Assembly: GCA_028564925.1 (NCBI GenBank)
Contig: CM053029.1
Span: 36,630,026 to 36,694,025, forward strand
DNA length: 64,000 bases
Direction: 5' to 3'
Source: Lithobates sylvaticus
Lineage: Eukaryota; Chordata; Amphibia; Anura; Ranidae
Below are positions 34,485 through 44,778 of the stretch, piece after piece; the stretch's first letter is position 1; the number at the start of each line of letters is the position of its first letter. The notes beneath the pieces were generated by a model. It had not been told where the DNA came from, searched no databases, and saw nothing but the letters and a program-made list of their open reading frames with translations. A program made the translations under genes and the position numbers.

Positions 34485-36592
34485 CACACGTCGCCGCAAC
34501 TCCGACATAGTAACGTCATGCATCGCGGCTGGAATGCACGCAGTATGAATAATAAGGTGCGAGCGTGAATTGCGTATCGCGTCATCATGCTATTTGCACC
34601 TGGAACGCAGCGGCGTCCAACGGCACCTAGACAAGGATGCAAATAAGTATCGCGTATTCACGCCATTCGTGCTTTTTAATGCGGCGGCGTCCAACGGCAC
34701 CTAGACAGGGATGCAAATACGTACCAGGTTACCACGCCTGGAACGCACAGCGGACCGAACTCCAGCAGTGCGCCTACCAGTGACAGGCATGCTAATGCAA
34801 CCAACTACAAGACAAATGCCTAGCATTGTCTCAAATAGCAAATAAAGGGCGAATACCCTCATAGTTAGAAAAAAGGCACAACACACATAATGCAGCTATA
34901 AACATAAGTGTGGGCAAAAAACGAATAGGACATCGGCCTAAAAAATGTGTATATACCCCTAGAACGTTCTACAACTATTAAAGGGGCAAAGGTGATCATT
35001 CTAACCATGCAACTCACTTATGGAGGGAGAAAGCGGGGGAATTACAAAAATGCATTTTACCCACCTACACAAGGGGGGAATGCAAAATTGCAATATACCG
35101 TCCTACTTAAGATCAATATCACACACAATGTACAACAATATATAAGAAAAATATAAATTCTCCAATGATAAAATATGTATAAAATATATAAACACAATAA
35201 TCTCTAAAGGACCGAAGTGGTCACTATTATCAGACCATAGTCATAGGTCTAAGCATTAAAATACTGAACCTTATCTAATACCTAGAATAGAGTTAAATGT
35301 CTTAACCCTGAGTGAAGTGTCACTCACCCCTGGTTAATGAAACTGTTGATGTCCCATTCAACGTTCATACCAAAGGGTGAGTAGCACTTCAACTCATAGA
35401 TCCAATAAGTCTCAAGTCTAGAGACCCCATGTAAACAGGAATCCCCACGCCAGTGAGGGATAAATTTGTCTATCACCTGGAATTGGGTACCTGTAGGATC
35501 CTTATTATGGTGTTCAAGATAATGACGTGGGACGCTCTTAATTTTGGCCAGATGTTCATTGACTCGTATCGAAAACGTACGAATAGTGCGCCCCACGTAT
35601 TGTAACTTGCAAGGGCAAGTGATCAAGTAGGCAATGAACCTGGTGGCACACGTAGTGAAATGTCTCATGGTATGGCTACGTAGTGACTGTGGAGGAAAAA
35701 TGATCTGTCATACATCTGCCCAATGTGTTATGTAGGCAGACATTACATTTCCTACAAGGAAAATAGCCTTTACATTGTTGCAAAAATTAGACAGTCTTGG
35801 GAGGATCAACTACATTAGGAGCGATGTCCCCCCCGAACCATGGTCTGATAATAGTGACCACTTCGGTCCTTTAGAGATTATTGTGTTTATATATTTTATA
35901 CATTTTTTATTATTGGAGAATTTATATTTTTCTTATATATTGTTGTACATTGTGTGTGATATTGATCTTAAGTAGGACGGTATATTGCATTTTTGCATTC
36001 CCCCCCTTTTGTAGGTGGGTATAATGCATTTTTGTAATTCCCCCTCTTTCTCCCTCCATATGTGGGTTGCATGGTTAGAATGATCACCTTTGCCCCTTTA
36101 ATAGTTGTAGAACATTCTAGGGGTATATGAAAATTTTTTAGGCCGATGTCCTATTAATTTTTTGCCCACACTTATGTTTATAGCTGCATTATGTGTGTTG
36201 TGCCTTTTTTCTAACTACGAGGGTATTCGCCCTTTATTTGCTATTTGAGACAATGCTAGGTATTTGTCTGGTAGTTGGTCGCATTAGCATGTCTGTTACG
36301 CGTAGGCGCGCTGCTGGAGTTCGGTCCGCCGTGCGTTCCAGCCGTGGTGACCTGGTACGTATTTGCGTCCCTGTCTAGGTGCCAGTGGACGCCGCCGCGT
36401 TCCAAGCGTGAATGGGGTGATGACGCGATACGTATTTGCGTCCTTGTCTAGGTGCCGTTGGACGCCACCGTGTTCCAGGCGCGAATGGCGTGATGACGCG
36501 ATACGCGGTCCATGCTCGCGCCTTATCATTCATACCGCGTGCGTTCCAGCCGCGACACATGATGTTACTACGTCGGAGTTGCGGCGACGTGA
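34485..36592. mobile_element. 2.1 kb hairpin repeat carrying Penelope-like sequence
   Basis: Arms 34487-35245 and 35832-36592 are inverse copies. The matching blocks are GTCGCCGCAACTCCGACATAG, split as GTCGCCGCAACTCC and its complement at 36575, AACGGCACCTAGACA, AAAGGGGCAAAGGTGATCAT, and AATCTCTAAAGGACCGAAGT near the loop. The 590-bp loop encodes the Penelope-like endonuclease remnant. Penelope-like elements are known to be flanked by repeats in direct or inverse orientation, which may explain the form. CpG-rich outer ends contain tandem (C)GGCACCTAGACA-(A/G)GATGCAAAT blocks. Confidence 0.85.
35324..35770 (-). pseudogene. Penelope-like element GIY-YIG endonuclease remnant
   Basis: Minus-strand residues CPCKLQYVGRTIRTFSIRVN form the GIY-YIG catalytic module, here YLITCPCKLQYVG. 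RHYLEHHNKDPTGTQF, IDKFIPHWRGD and RLETYWIYELKCYSPFGMN follow, the usual C-terminus of Penelope/Neptune-type retroelements. Upstream (35670-35770) a cysteine-rich linker, CRKCNVCLHN-like, is visible in another frame. The reverse transcriptase that should precede it is not present. The enzyme would nick DNA to prime reverse transcription. Confidence 0.88.
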
Positions 36593-37389
36593 GGTGCCGT
36601 TACGTCTTGGATGTCCGTGCCCACGCCATGATGCCACTTTGTGAAGACGTAGACACAATGGCATCTTTGACGAATCCTTGCTGCGGATCTCATCGCTGCA
36701 GTGACCTTGATTGTCGCTAGTGGCATGCAGCCTGTAACGTAATTTGTTGGCGACTTTTGAGGCCGCATGGCTTGAGTTGGCGGTAATTTTGTTTTGTAGT
36801 TGCTCTCTGCTGATTGGTCGTCATGACCTCTCGTATTTTATTTCCCTTTTTGTGATATGGGCTTGATCGGCCGGTCCACTATAATGGGGGAGGTAGGTGT
36901 ACTTAAGGTATATGGGCATAGCCATTTTAGACCGCTTACAGGATCCATCTCACAAACAGTATTTTCTTTTTTGTGTCCATGGTGATTCTTATACAACTGT
37001 TGTGATTTAAATGTACTATGTATGCAGTATGTAGGTGATTTTTATTACCATTGCCCCCGTCCATTTGGTTTGAGCTAGAGGTGTGTACTTCCTGTTATGA
37101 GCTGAGTGGGCGGGGCTATTTAGAGTCCCTGGTTTATAAATATTACTGGCAATGTAAGGAAGCTAGAGATATGCCCCAGTAGAAGACCATATTGTGTCGA
37201 AACGCGTCGGTCCAGCTATCTCGTGTTTCTCACATTGCTGATTCTTTTATATTAATCATTCTTGAGATTTTATTATCACATGTATAATGTGAATACATTT
37301 TAGCTACTTTTTTTGACCTGCACTATCGGTGTCGCTTCCGTTTTTTGTTTGTATCCCTTCCCTTGTTTTGCCTTTGGGATTCTATCGAG
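36593..37389. other. Sequence between the hairpin and the right inverted arm
   Basis: No coding signal. It continues the CpG-rich end of the hairpin to about 36720, then becomes AT-rich. It holds the hammerhead-like motif at 37163-37222. It may be the terminal region of the same Penelope-like element. Confidence 0.4.
37163..37222 (+). ncRNA. Hammerhead-ribozyme-like motif
   Basis: Flanking GAGATA (37166-37171) and TATCTC (37217-37222) can pair as stem I. Between them are CAGTAGAAG (expected CTGATGAAG), a stem-II-like GAC-loop-GTC, the exact core GAAAC (37199-37203), a short GCG stem III and a GTC cleavage-type triplet. Hammerheads are known in Penelope-like terminal repeats and in amphibian genomes. 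The first core strand deviates from consensus, so activity is doubtful. Confidence 0.5.
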
Positions 37390-37912
37390 TGGATCGTTTG
37401 GGAGTTCTCGGCTTGGTTGCATGCTGTCCATCGGTCATGCTGTCCTTCCTCTCTGTTGCCTGGTTCCTGCCTGCCTGATCTGGTATCCTCTAGTGCTAGA
37501 GGTTTAGCGCACAAGCCTAGAAGATACAATATCATATGGCAGTTGTATCCAACCTTTGTGGTGAGAGTATATAATCTCTCTACACCATCTGTCAAGTTGT
37601 ATAAGACACCACTGTCCAGCCTTTTCATGCTCTAGAATTGTCTACAGAGATCTGCGGATATCAGTGCCCCATTTGACTTATTTGGACTCTTATTATATAT
37701 TTGTTTCTCACTCATTTTGGGTTCACTCCCATTTATTTAGCCCCCACTTGGACTTCATTTGGGTCATCCCCACCTCCACGTCACATGTGTTATATATTTG
37801 ATTCGTATTCACTTCCTTATGTTGTGCTTATTCTTATTTTCACGCCACATGTGCTTTTCATTTGTTTGGTATTCACTTTTATTATATTGTGATTACTTTA
37901 GCGCTACATTTT
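37390..37912. repeat. Right arm of the widely separated inverted repeat
   Basis: Inverse complement of the left arm at 25693-27309. Its uninterrupted state shows the site before the 1.1 kb insertion. The outer tip is ACTTTAGCGCTACATTTT (37895-37912). Some blocks near 37630-37680 (TCTACAGAGATCTGCGG) have no partner on the left. Confidence 0.88.
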
Positions 37913-37929
37913 GTACTTGTGTCAGTGCC

Positions 37930-38568
37930 TATAATTATTTCCCATATCCCTGTGTGTTGTGTTCATTAAGATGCACATCCAAGAGAAAAATATCCATACT
38001 CCCCGCTGCCACCACCAATTGTGGAAGAGAGTTCCACATCCTTACCGCTCTGACAGTGAAAAACCCCCTGCTCAGTCTAAGGTTAAACCTCTTCTTCTTC
38101 AATCTCATTGGGTGGTCCTGTGTCCTCTTACACACCCTGAGACTGAATCGTTTATTTCCTATGCTGGGATCCCCATTGAGGTATTTGTATATCGCTATCA
38201 TGTCCCCTCTCAAGCGTCTCTTCTCCAGCGAGATTAAATTTAGTGCTTGTAGTCGTTCCTCTCTCCAGTTCCAGCACATCCCTTCTGAGGACTGGTGACC
38301 ATAACTGGACAGAATACTCCATATGTGGCGTAACCAGAGTTTTATATAGTGGCAGGATTATTGTTTTATCTCTGGAGTATATCCCTTTTTTATGCATGCT
38401 AAAATTATGCCGGCTTTGGTAGTTGTAGCTTGACATTGCATGCTATTGCTCAGTCTGTCTTCTACTAGGACCCCCAGATCTTTCTCCATCCTTGATTCCC
38501 CTAGTGAGTAGTTTGCTTTTATGTTTTTTGCCCCCAAGTGCATTACTTTACATTTGTCCACATTAAAC
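37930..38568 (-). pseudogene. CR1 LINE, 3' part (C-terminal RT region)
   Basis: Minus-strand residues FNVDKCKVMHLGAKN, MEKDLGVLVEDRLSNSMQC, YKTLVTPHMEYSVQLWSP, LEKRRLRGDMIAIYKYLNG and FFTVRAVRMWNSLPQLVV are the classic end of CR1 reverse transcriptase. Frames shift several times (for example near 38240 and 38370). Its upstream continuation is at 54153-54960, beyond the Gypsy insertion. Confidence 0.92.
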
Positions 38569-39433
38569 GTCGTACCCCTTTTAGGGGAAACGACTACATT
38601 CCCCATAATTCCCCAGGCTCCCGGGAGGATTGTTTCCGCCCGAGAGGCTGCTGGGGGAGGTGATAAAAGGGAAGAGGAGAGACCGCCTCTTTCTCTTCTG
38701 ACTGGGCTGGTGACGCAGAGACTTGCAAGTGAGGAGACACCTGTGCGGACCGGGACTGCTGAAGGCCTGAAGCCTGGGCCTTGCAGCAGGTGGAGAGAGA
38801 CTCTCACCCTCAGAGTCTGCAGCAGCGGAGCGGAGACTTTTCCCTACAGTCGGTCGGTCGGAGCTGAGGACCGGACCCCAGGATTGGTGAGAGAGCTGAA
38901 AGGCTCATCCTGCATTGCTATACACACGTTTATGCCTATTGAACTGCCAAGGCACAATTTACCTCAGAGCAGCAAATGTTACTTTCTGTGGATTACAAAT
39001 ACACCATTTTAAAGCTACATGTGCACCACCTCTACAGATCTATTGCCGGTGAAGAACACTGTACTTGTACAAGGACTGAGCTCTATTACTAGGGATCAGG
39101 CCTGGTCCGTTAGGTAGGCGCAGATAGATTTATTGCACCTCAGGGGTGCATAGCAGACAGTCGCCACACTTGGCGTTCCGTTCCCCATGGCTAGTTGATA
39201 CATATATGTGTACATGTTAAAGTGCATATTGCAGGGACCTGCTAAAGTATTATAAGTCATATGTTTAAATGCATGTTACTATTTCTTTTCCTTACTGCCA
39301 AAGTAAAGCCAGTTATTCTTATCTCAGCAGTCTGCTTGTGAGTTCATACACATTACACTTAGAGTATAAGTGATATTTATATGTGCATAGATACATACCC
39401 CTTTACTAACTGTGCCAGAGCGGGTAGAGCAAA

Positions 39434-40897
39434 TTGCCGGGGGTTGGTGGAGCTGTACTCAGGGACCCAAAACAAACCAGCGGCCCTCTTAACTGGGGGT
39501 ATCGCTACACGTGGGGGCTCGTAATCCGGGATCCTGAGTCAGCGGGAAAAGCCGCCAGAAGGTACCGGCATGGACCGATAGAAGTGGGACGGTGGTCCGC
39601 AACATGGGCCACTGATCCAGCCGCAGCAGCAGTCATTGAACTGCCAGGGATATGGCAGAGAGAGGCAGTGAAGCAGCTCATAATGTCCCTATCCCCATGC
39701 CAAAAGTCATGGATAATGGACATGAGAAATGATGCTGGGTACACATACGCCCTAATAGAATGGCAGGAAGAGACTCCAGAGCAGTTCAGGAGCCAAAGCA
39801 TACAAGCACCGAATGGTCAGGCCTATCAAGTGCTGCATACGCTGCTGCGCAAGGGAGACTATTCTCCTATGAAAGCCATGCTATCCCCAAAGAAGGAAGA
39901 GCAGAAGGGCGCGGAAAGTCCCGCACAAACTACTCTTAGTACAGAACTGTGTGCTGTCCTAGGGGAGATTGTGACTCAGTGCAGAAGAGACCCCGGGGAC
40001 TACCCAATGTCGGGATACAGGAAACTCCGGATGTTTTCAGGGAGGACACCTGTAACCTCGGGAGAAGAGAGATTTGAAGAGTGGTTAGATGGTGCCACGC
40101 AGGCCTTAGAAGAATGGGAGGTCTCAGAAGGCAGAAAGAAGCAAAGGATTGTTGAGAGCCTAAAAGGGCCTGCCTTAGAGGCCATGCGCAATCTGAAGAC
40201 AAGCAAAAAGGATTGCACTGCCCAGGACTACATAGACATCCTGGAAAGTGTGTTTGGTGGGACAGAAAAAGTCACAGAACTTACCTATCAACTGGAACAC
40301 TGTTACCAGAAGACAGGGGAGAAGCTGTCGGAGTATATGGGACGTATAGACAAGATCCTGCACAGGATTATCCTGAAGAAGGGGATAGATCCGGGGAAGG
40401 TAGATGAAGCCCGTGCCCAGCAGGTGATGAGGGGAGCCCAACCCCTGGACCCTGTCGCACTAATACTACGCACCCGGCAGGATGGGAAGAGCCTGGACTA
40501 CCCTGATCTCATTCGAATGGTCAGAGAAGAAGAGGCCATGTTGGAGGAGAAACGGGAAAAGCAAGTAATGGGGTCTACCAAGCTTCCAGTGGCCACGGTC
40601 AGGTCGGCTTTAACCCCTGAAAGAGATACAGAAGTAGATGCCCTGAAGTTGCAGATGTCCCAGATGATGGAGATACTGACATCTCTAGTGGCGAAAGAGA
40701 CGCCCAGTCCCAAGAAAGAATCCAGCAGGAGGGAACTGTTTCCAACTGTTTCAGCACCAGCATCCCCACCTGACTATGGAGAGATGATCTGTTTTAACTG
40801 TGGCGGAGTGGGCCACATTGCAGCTGTATGTGCCAGTCCCAAGAAGAAGAAAACAGAAAGCCGCCAGCCGGCGGGAAACGCCAAAGGGCCCCGGTGA
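39434..40897 (+). mobile_element. PNMA-like gag region of the Gypsy element
   Basis: Open frame of 487 codons that begins within the LTR end; the true gag start is probably downstream of 39534. An N-terminal module (about residues 70-150) is followed by a capsid-like domain with KLRMFSGRTPVTSGEERFEE, WLDGATQALEEWEVSE and IVESLKGPALEAMRNL (about residues 200-380), which resembles the domesticated vertebrate PNMA proteins, and a zinc knuckle CFNCGGVGHIAAVC at the end. A lysine/arginine-rich tail continues in an overlapping frame to about 41225. Confidence 0.88.
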
Positions 40898-41233
40898 AGG
40901 AGTCAACCGGGTGCCCATCACCTTCAGTGAGCTCCAAGAAGTATAACAGGAAAAGAAAGCGAGGAGATCAAACCCCTCGGAAGGAACCCAGGGATCCTCA
41001 ACCAAGGTACACCCCAGAGAAAGGGGGCAAGACCCCTCCGAAGAGACACAGCACTCCTAAACGTGAACTCTTCAAAGTGAGAGATAACAATGTCCCTCAA
41101 CGGGTTCACACTCCCACTAAGAGGGAGGAAATTAATGCATACCAGGCTCAAGAAAGGATCAAGCGCAAATCCAGTGCTTGTAAAGAAAAGAGTCCAAAGA
41201 AGAAGGTAGCATTAACTCGGCCCACCAGGAGTA

Positions 41234-44188
41234 AGGATGAGCCCGGTGTTCGATTCGAACCCATGTTCGAATCGAGCACCGGGTGTTCGCTCGCTCGCTC
41301 GCTCGGGCGACCCAAGAACTATTGGGGCCGCTCGCATCAAATTCGTGTGATGCGAGCGGCCCCGCAATGCATTGCGGCCCGCGCAGTGCAATGCTGGCTG
41401 ATGATTGGCCAAGCATGCACTGTGACCCCGCATGCTTGGCCAATCACAGCGCCGGCAGCGAGGAGAGCCATAATTGGCTACAGGCAGGATGCCTGTAGCC
41501 AATTATAGCTCAGGGGCTTTAATACACGCCCCACGGTATAAGAGGCCGCCGCGGCGGCGGCCTCGCATATTATGTTTCACTCACAGTGTCAGCGTGTCAG
41601 TGTGCTGCTGACTGCTGACAACAATATGTGCTTTATTTCTGGGGATATGTGTGTGCATGCTGTTAGAACAGCATTGCAGTATCACATCTGGGGGGTGTCT
41701 ATAGGTAGCCTGTGAAGGAGGGCAGGTTTCCTGTGCTTAGAACTTTCCCTGCAAAAAAGTGTCATTTTTGCAGGAAGAAAGCTATTTAAATCACTCGCGG
41801 CTAATGAATTGATGGCTCCTGTAACACAGAGAGCTGTCATTCATTAATAAAAAACAAAAAAAAAAGCGTAGGGGTCCCCCCAAATTCAATAACCAGGCCC
41901 TTCAGGTCTGGGATGGATATTAAGGGGGATCCCAGCCAAAAAAAAAAAAAAAAAAAATGGCGTAGGGTCCCCCTCAAAATCCATACCAGACCCTTGAGGT
42001 CTGGTATGGATTTTAAGGGGAACCCTAGCCAAAAAAAATGGCGTGGGGTCCCCCTCAAAATCCATACCAGACCCTTATCCGAGCACGCAACCTGGCAGGC
42101 CGCAGGAAAAGAGGGGGGGACGAGAGCGGCCCCCCCTCTCGCCTGAACCGTACCAGGCCACATGCCCTCAACATTGGGAGGATGCTTTGGGGGTCTAAGA
42201 CCCCTAAAGCACCTTGTCCCCATGTTGATTAGGACAAGGGCCTCTTCCCCACAACCCTGGCCGGTGGTTGTGGGGGTCTGCGGGCGGGGGGCTTATCGGA
42301 ATCTGGAAGCCCCCTTTAACAAGGGGACCCCCAGATCCCGGCCCCCCCCCTGTGTGAAATGGTAAGGGGGTACAAAAGTACCCCTACCATTTCACCAAAA
42401 AAGTGGCAAAAATGGTAAAAATGACAGGAGACAGTCTTTGACAATTCCTTTATTAAAATCTTCTTTCTTCTTTCTTCATCCTTCGGATTCTTCATCTTCT
42501 CCTTCCTTCATCTTCTTCCATCTTCTTCTTCCATTTTCTTCTTCCTCCGATCCGCTTCTTCTTGCGCTGGTCTTCTCGTCCTTCTCGTCCGGCATCTTCT
42601 TCCGTCGGCGTCGGTGTCTCTGTCTCTTCTTGGGCCGCTCCGCGCAATGGGAGGCTCCCGCTGTGTGAGGCTCCGCTCCGTCTGACAGGTCTTTTATAAT
42701 GGAGGGCACCTGGTGACCCCGCCCCCTCTGACGCACAGGGACGTCATGGGGAATTCCATGATGGCTTTCCCCATGACGTCAGAGGGGGGCGGGGTCACCA
42801 GGTGCCCTCCGTTTTAAAAGACCTGTCAGATGGAGCGGAGCCTCACACAGCGGGAGCCTCCCATTGCGCGGAGCGGCCCAAGAAGACACCGACACCGACG
42901 CCGACGCCGACGGAAGAAGATGCCGGACGAGAAGGACGAGAAGACCAGCGCAAGAAGAAGCGGATCGGAGGAAGAAGAAAATGGAAGAAGAAGATGGAAG
43001 AAGATGAAGGAAGGAGAAGATGAAGAATCCGAAGGATGAAGAAAGAAGAAAGAAGATTTTAATAAAGGAATTGTCAAAGACTGTCTCCTGTCTTTTTTAC
43101 CATTTTTGCCACTTTTTTGGTGAAATGGTAGGGGTACTTTTGTACCCCCTTACCATTTCACACAGGGGGGGGGCCGGGGGATCTGGGGGTCCCCTTGTTA
43201 AAGGGGGCTTCCAGATTCCGATAAGCCCCCCGCCCGCAGACCCCCACAACCACCGGCCAGGGTTGTGGGGAAGAGGCCCTTGTCCTAATCAACATGGGGA
43301 CAAGGTGCTTTAGGGGTCTTAGACCCCCAAAGCATCCTCCCAATGTTGAGGGCATGTGGCCTGGTACGGTTCAGGCGAGAGGGGGGGCCGCTCTCGTCCC
43401 CCCCTCTTTTCCTGCGGCCTGCCAGGTTGCGTGCTCGGATAAGGGTCTGGTATGGATTTTGAGGGGGACCCCACGCCATTTTTTTTGGCTAGGGTTCCCC
43501 TTAAAATCCATACCAGACCTCAAGGGTCTGGTATGGATTTTGAGGGGGACCCTACGCCATTTTTTTTTTTTTTTTTTTTTGGCTGGGATCCCCCTTAATA
43601 TCCATCCCAGACCTGAAGGGCCTGGTTATTGAATTTGGGGGGACCCCTACGCTTTTTTTTTTTTCATTTTTTTTTTTTTTTTTTTATCAATGACTTTTTT
43701 TTATGAATGAGTTTCAATGAATCACTGTTCTCTGTGTTACGGGAGCCGTGAATTAACATTAGCCGCGAGTGATTTTAAATAGCTTTTTTACTTTCAAAAA
43801 TGACACTTTGCGCAGAGACAGTTGTAAACACGGGAAACATGCGCCCCTTTACAGGCATACTATAGACACCCCCCAGGTACGAAATTTAAAGGAATATTAC
43901 ACTTTTATTGTTTCAATTTAAGCATTATTAAAATCACTGCTCCTGAAAAAAAAAAACGGCCGTTTTTTAAAAAAAAAATTTTTGCATTGATACATGTCCC
44001 CTGGGGCAGGACCCAGGTCCCCAAACACTTTTTATGACATTAACATGCATATTAGCCTTTAAAATGAGCACTTTTAATTTCGAACGTTCGCATCCATTAT
44101 AACTAATAGGGTTCTAAAGCTCGCACGGACTTTAGGTCCGTTCGCGGGTTCTGGTGCGAGCCGAACGGGGGGGTGTTCGGCTCATCCC
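41234..44188. mobile_element. Foldback element 2: palindrome with terminal inverted repeats
   Basis: Ends AGGATGAGCC and GGCTCATCCC, each next to TA (41232-41233 and 44189-44190), fit a DNA transposon with a TA target duplication. Inside, about 41690-42751 and 42769-43885 form a palindrome of about 2.2 kb with a 17-bp centre. The arms contain CAGACCCTTATCCGAGCACG, GTCTGCGGGCGGGGGGCTTA and AATAAAGGAATTGTCAAAGA pointing outward. Outer parts match foldback 1. The left flank also has CGATTCGAACCCATGTTCGA, itself palindromic, and CGCTCG repeats. It encodes no transposase, so it would depend on one elsewhere. Confidence 0.9.
42650..42880. promoter_or_regulatory. Symmetric promoter-like apex of foldback 2
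   Basis: From the centre outward, each arm has GACGTCATGGGG (CRE-like, 42740-42751 and inverted 42769-42780), GGGGCGGGGTCACCAGG (GC box) and a TATA-like TTTTATAATGG (left, 42690-42700) or TTTTAAAAGAC (right). Each arm then has a small Arg/Lys- and Glu-rich frame and, about 350 bp away, AATAAA. This would fit two outward transcripts, but it is only a resemblance. Confidence 0.35.
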
Positions 44189-44276
44189 TACTGGAGAGGT
44201 GACCTGCATGAGAGCCACGGTGAAACTTACTTGGAGCAGCCTGGCCCCTTTGTAATGTTGGAACACTCAGGTTCTT
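44189..44276 (+). mobile_element. Short Gypsy-internal segment between two insertions
   Basis: About 88 bp between the TA at the right end of foldback 2 and the 3' end of LINE C. By position it belongs to the surrounding Gypsy element. Too short for more. Confidence 0.5.
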
Positions 44277-44778
44277 TTAAATGTTTTTTATTAGGTTTTA
44301 ACAGAACATACAGAACATATAGGTCGTAAACATTGACCTTGAACATTGTTGTTATACAGCAGTGTATGTATAAATGCAATCCAAACTTCGAACAAACCTC
44401 TGGTTTATATGTATATTGTTAATAATTGTTGGATGGTCACATGCTTAATGGTTCTATGTATCACTTAGGTGGTGATCCGGCGCCCCGGGCACCCCTTTTG
44501 GGAACAAACTGTGCCCGTAGCGACGTCTCGCCTTGTTTCAAGTCTTACCTGTGACCTTTGACCATGAGATTGGTAGGGAGTACCAGAAGTCGTACCTTAT
44601 CAAATGAATTATCAAAATAAAATATAAAGTAAATTAATTTAAATCATACAGAAAAAAGAAAAACATTAACTTAAATACAGAAAAAACTAAATGAGATCTT
44701 CATGACTAATAGTGCCTTGTGCCTATTATATAAACACTTATTTATTGAAAGCTTGATGGGCCGCCCAGTTACTGCTGC

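Noticed and set aside
37701-37892. Hydrophobic open frames that look like membrane proteins, also at 25652-25904
   Set aside because: Both are translations of the same AT-rich inverted repeat arm; no start context or family match.
42438-43077. Small Arg/Lys/Glu-rich or Ser/Phe-rich proteins on both strands
   Set aside because: They come from GA/TC-rich low-complexity arms of foldback 2 and appear on both strands because the sequence is palindromic. I kept only the promoter-like layout as a question.
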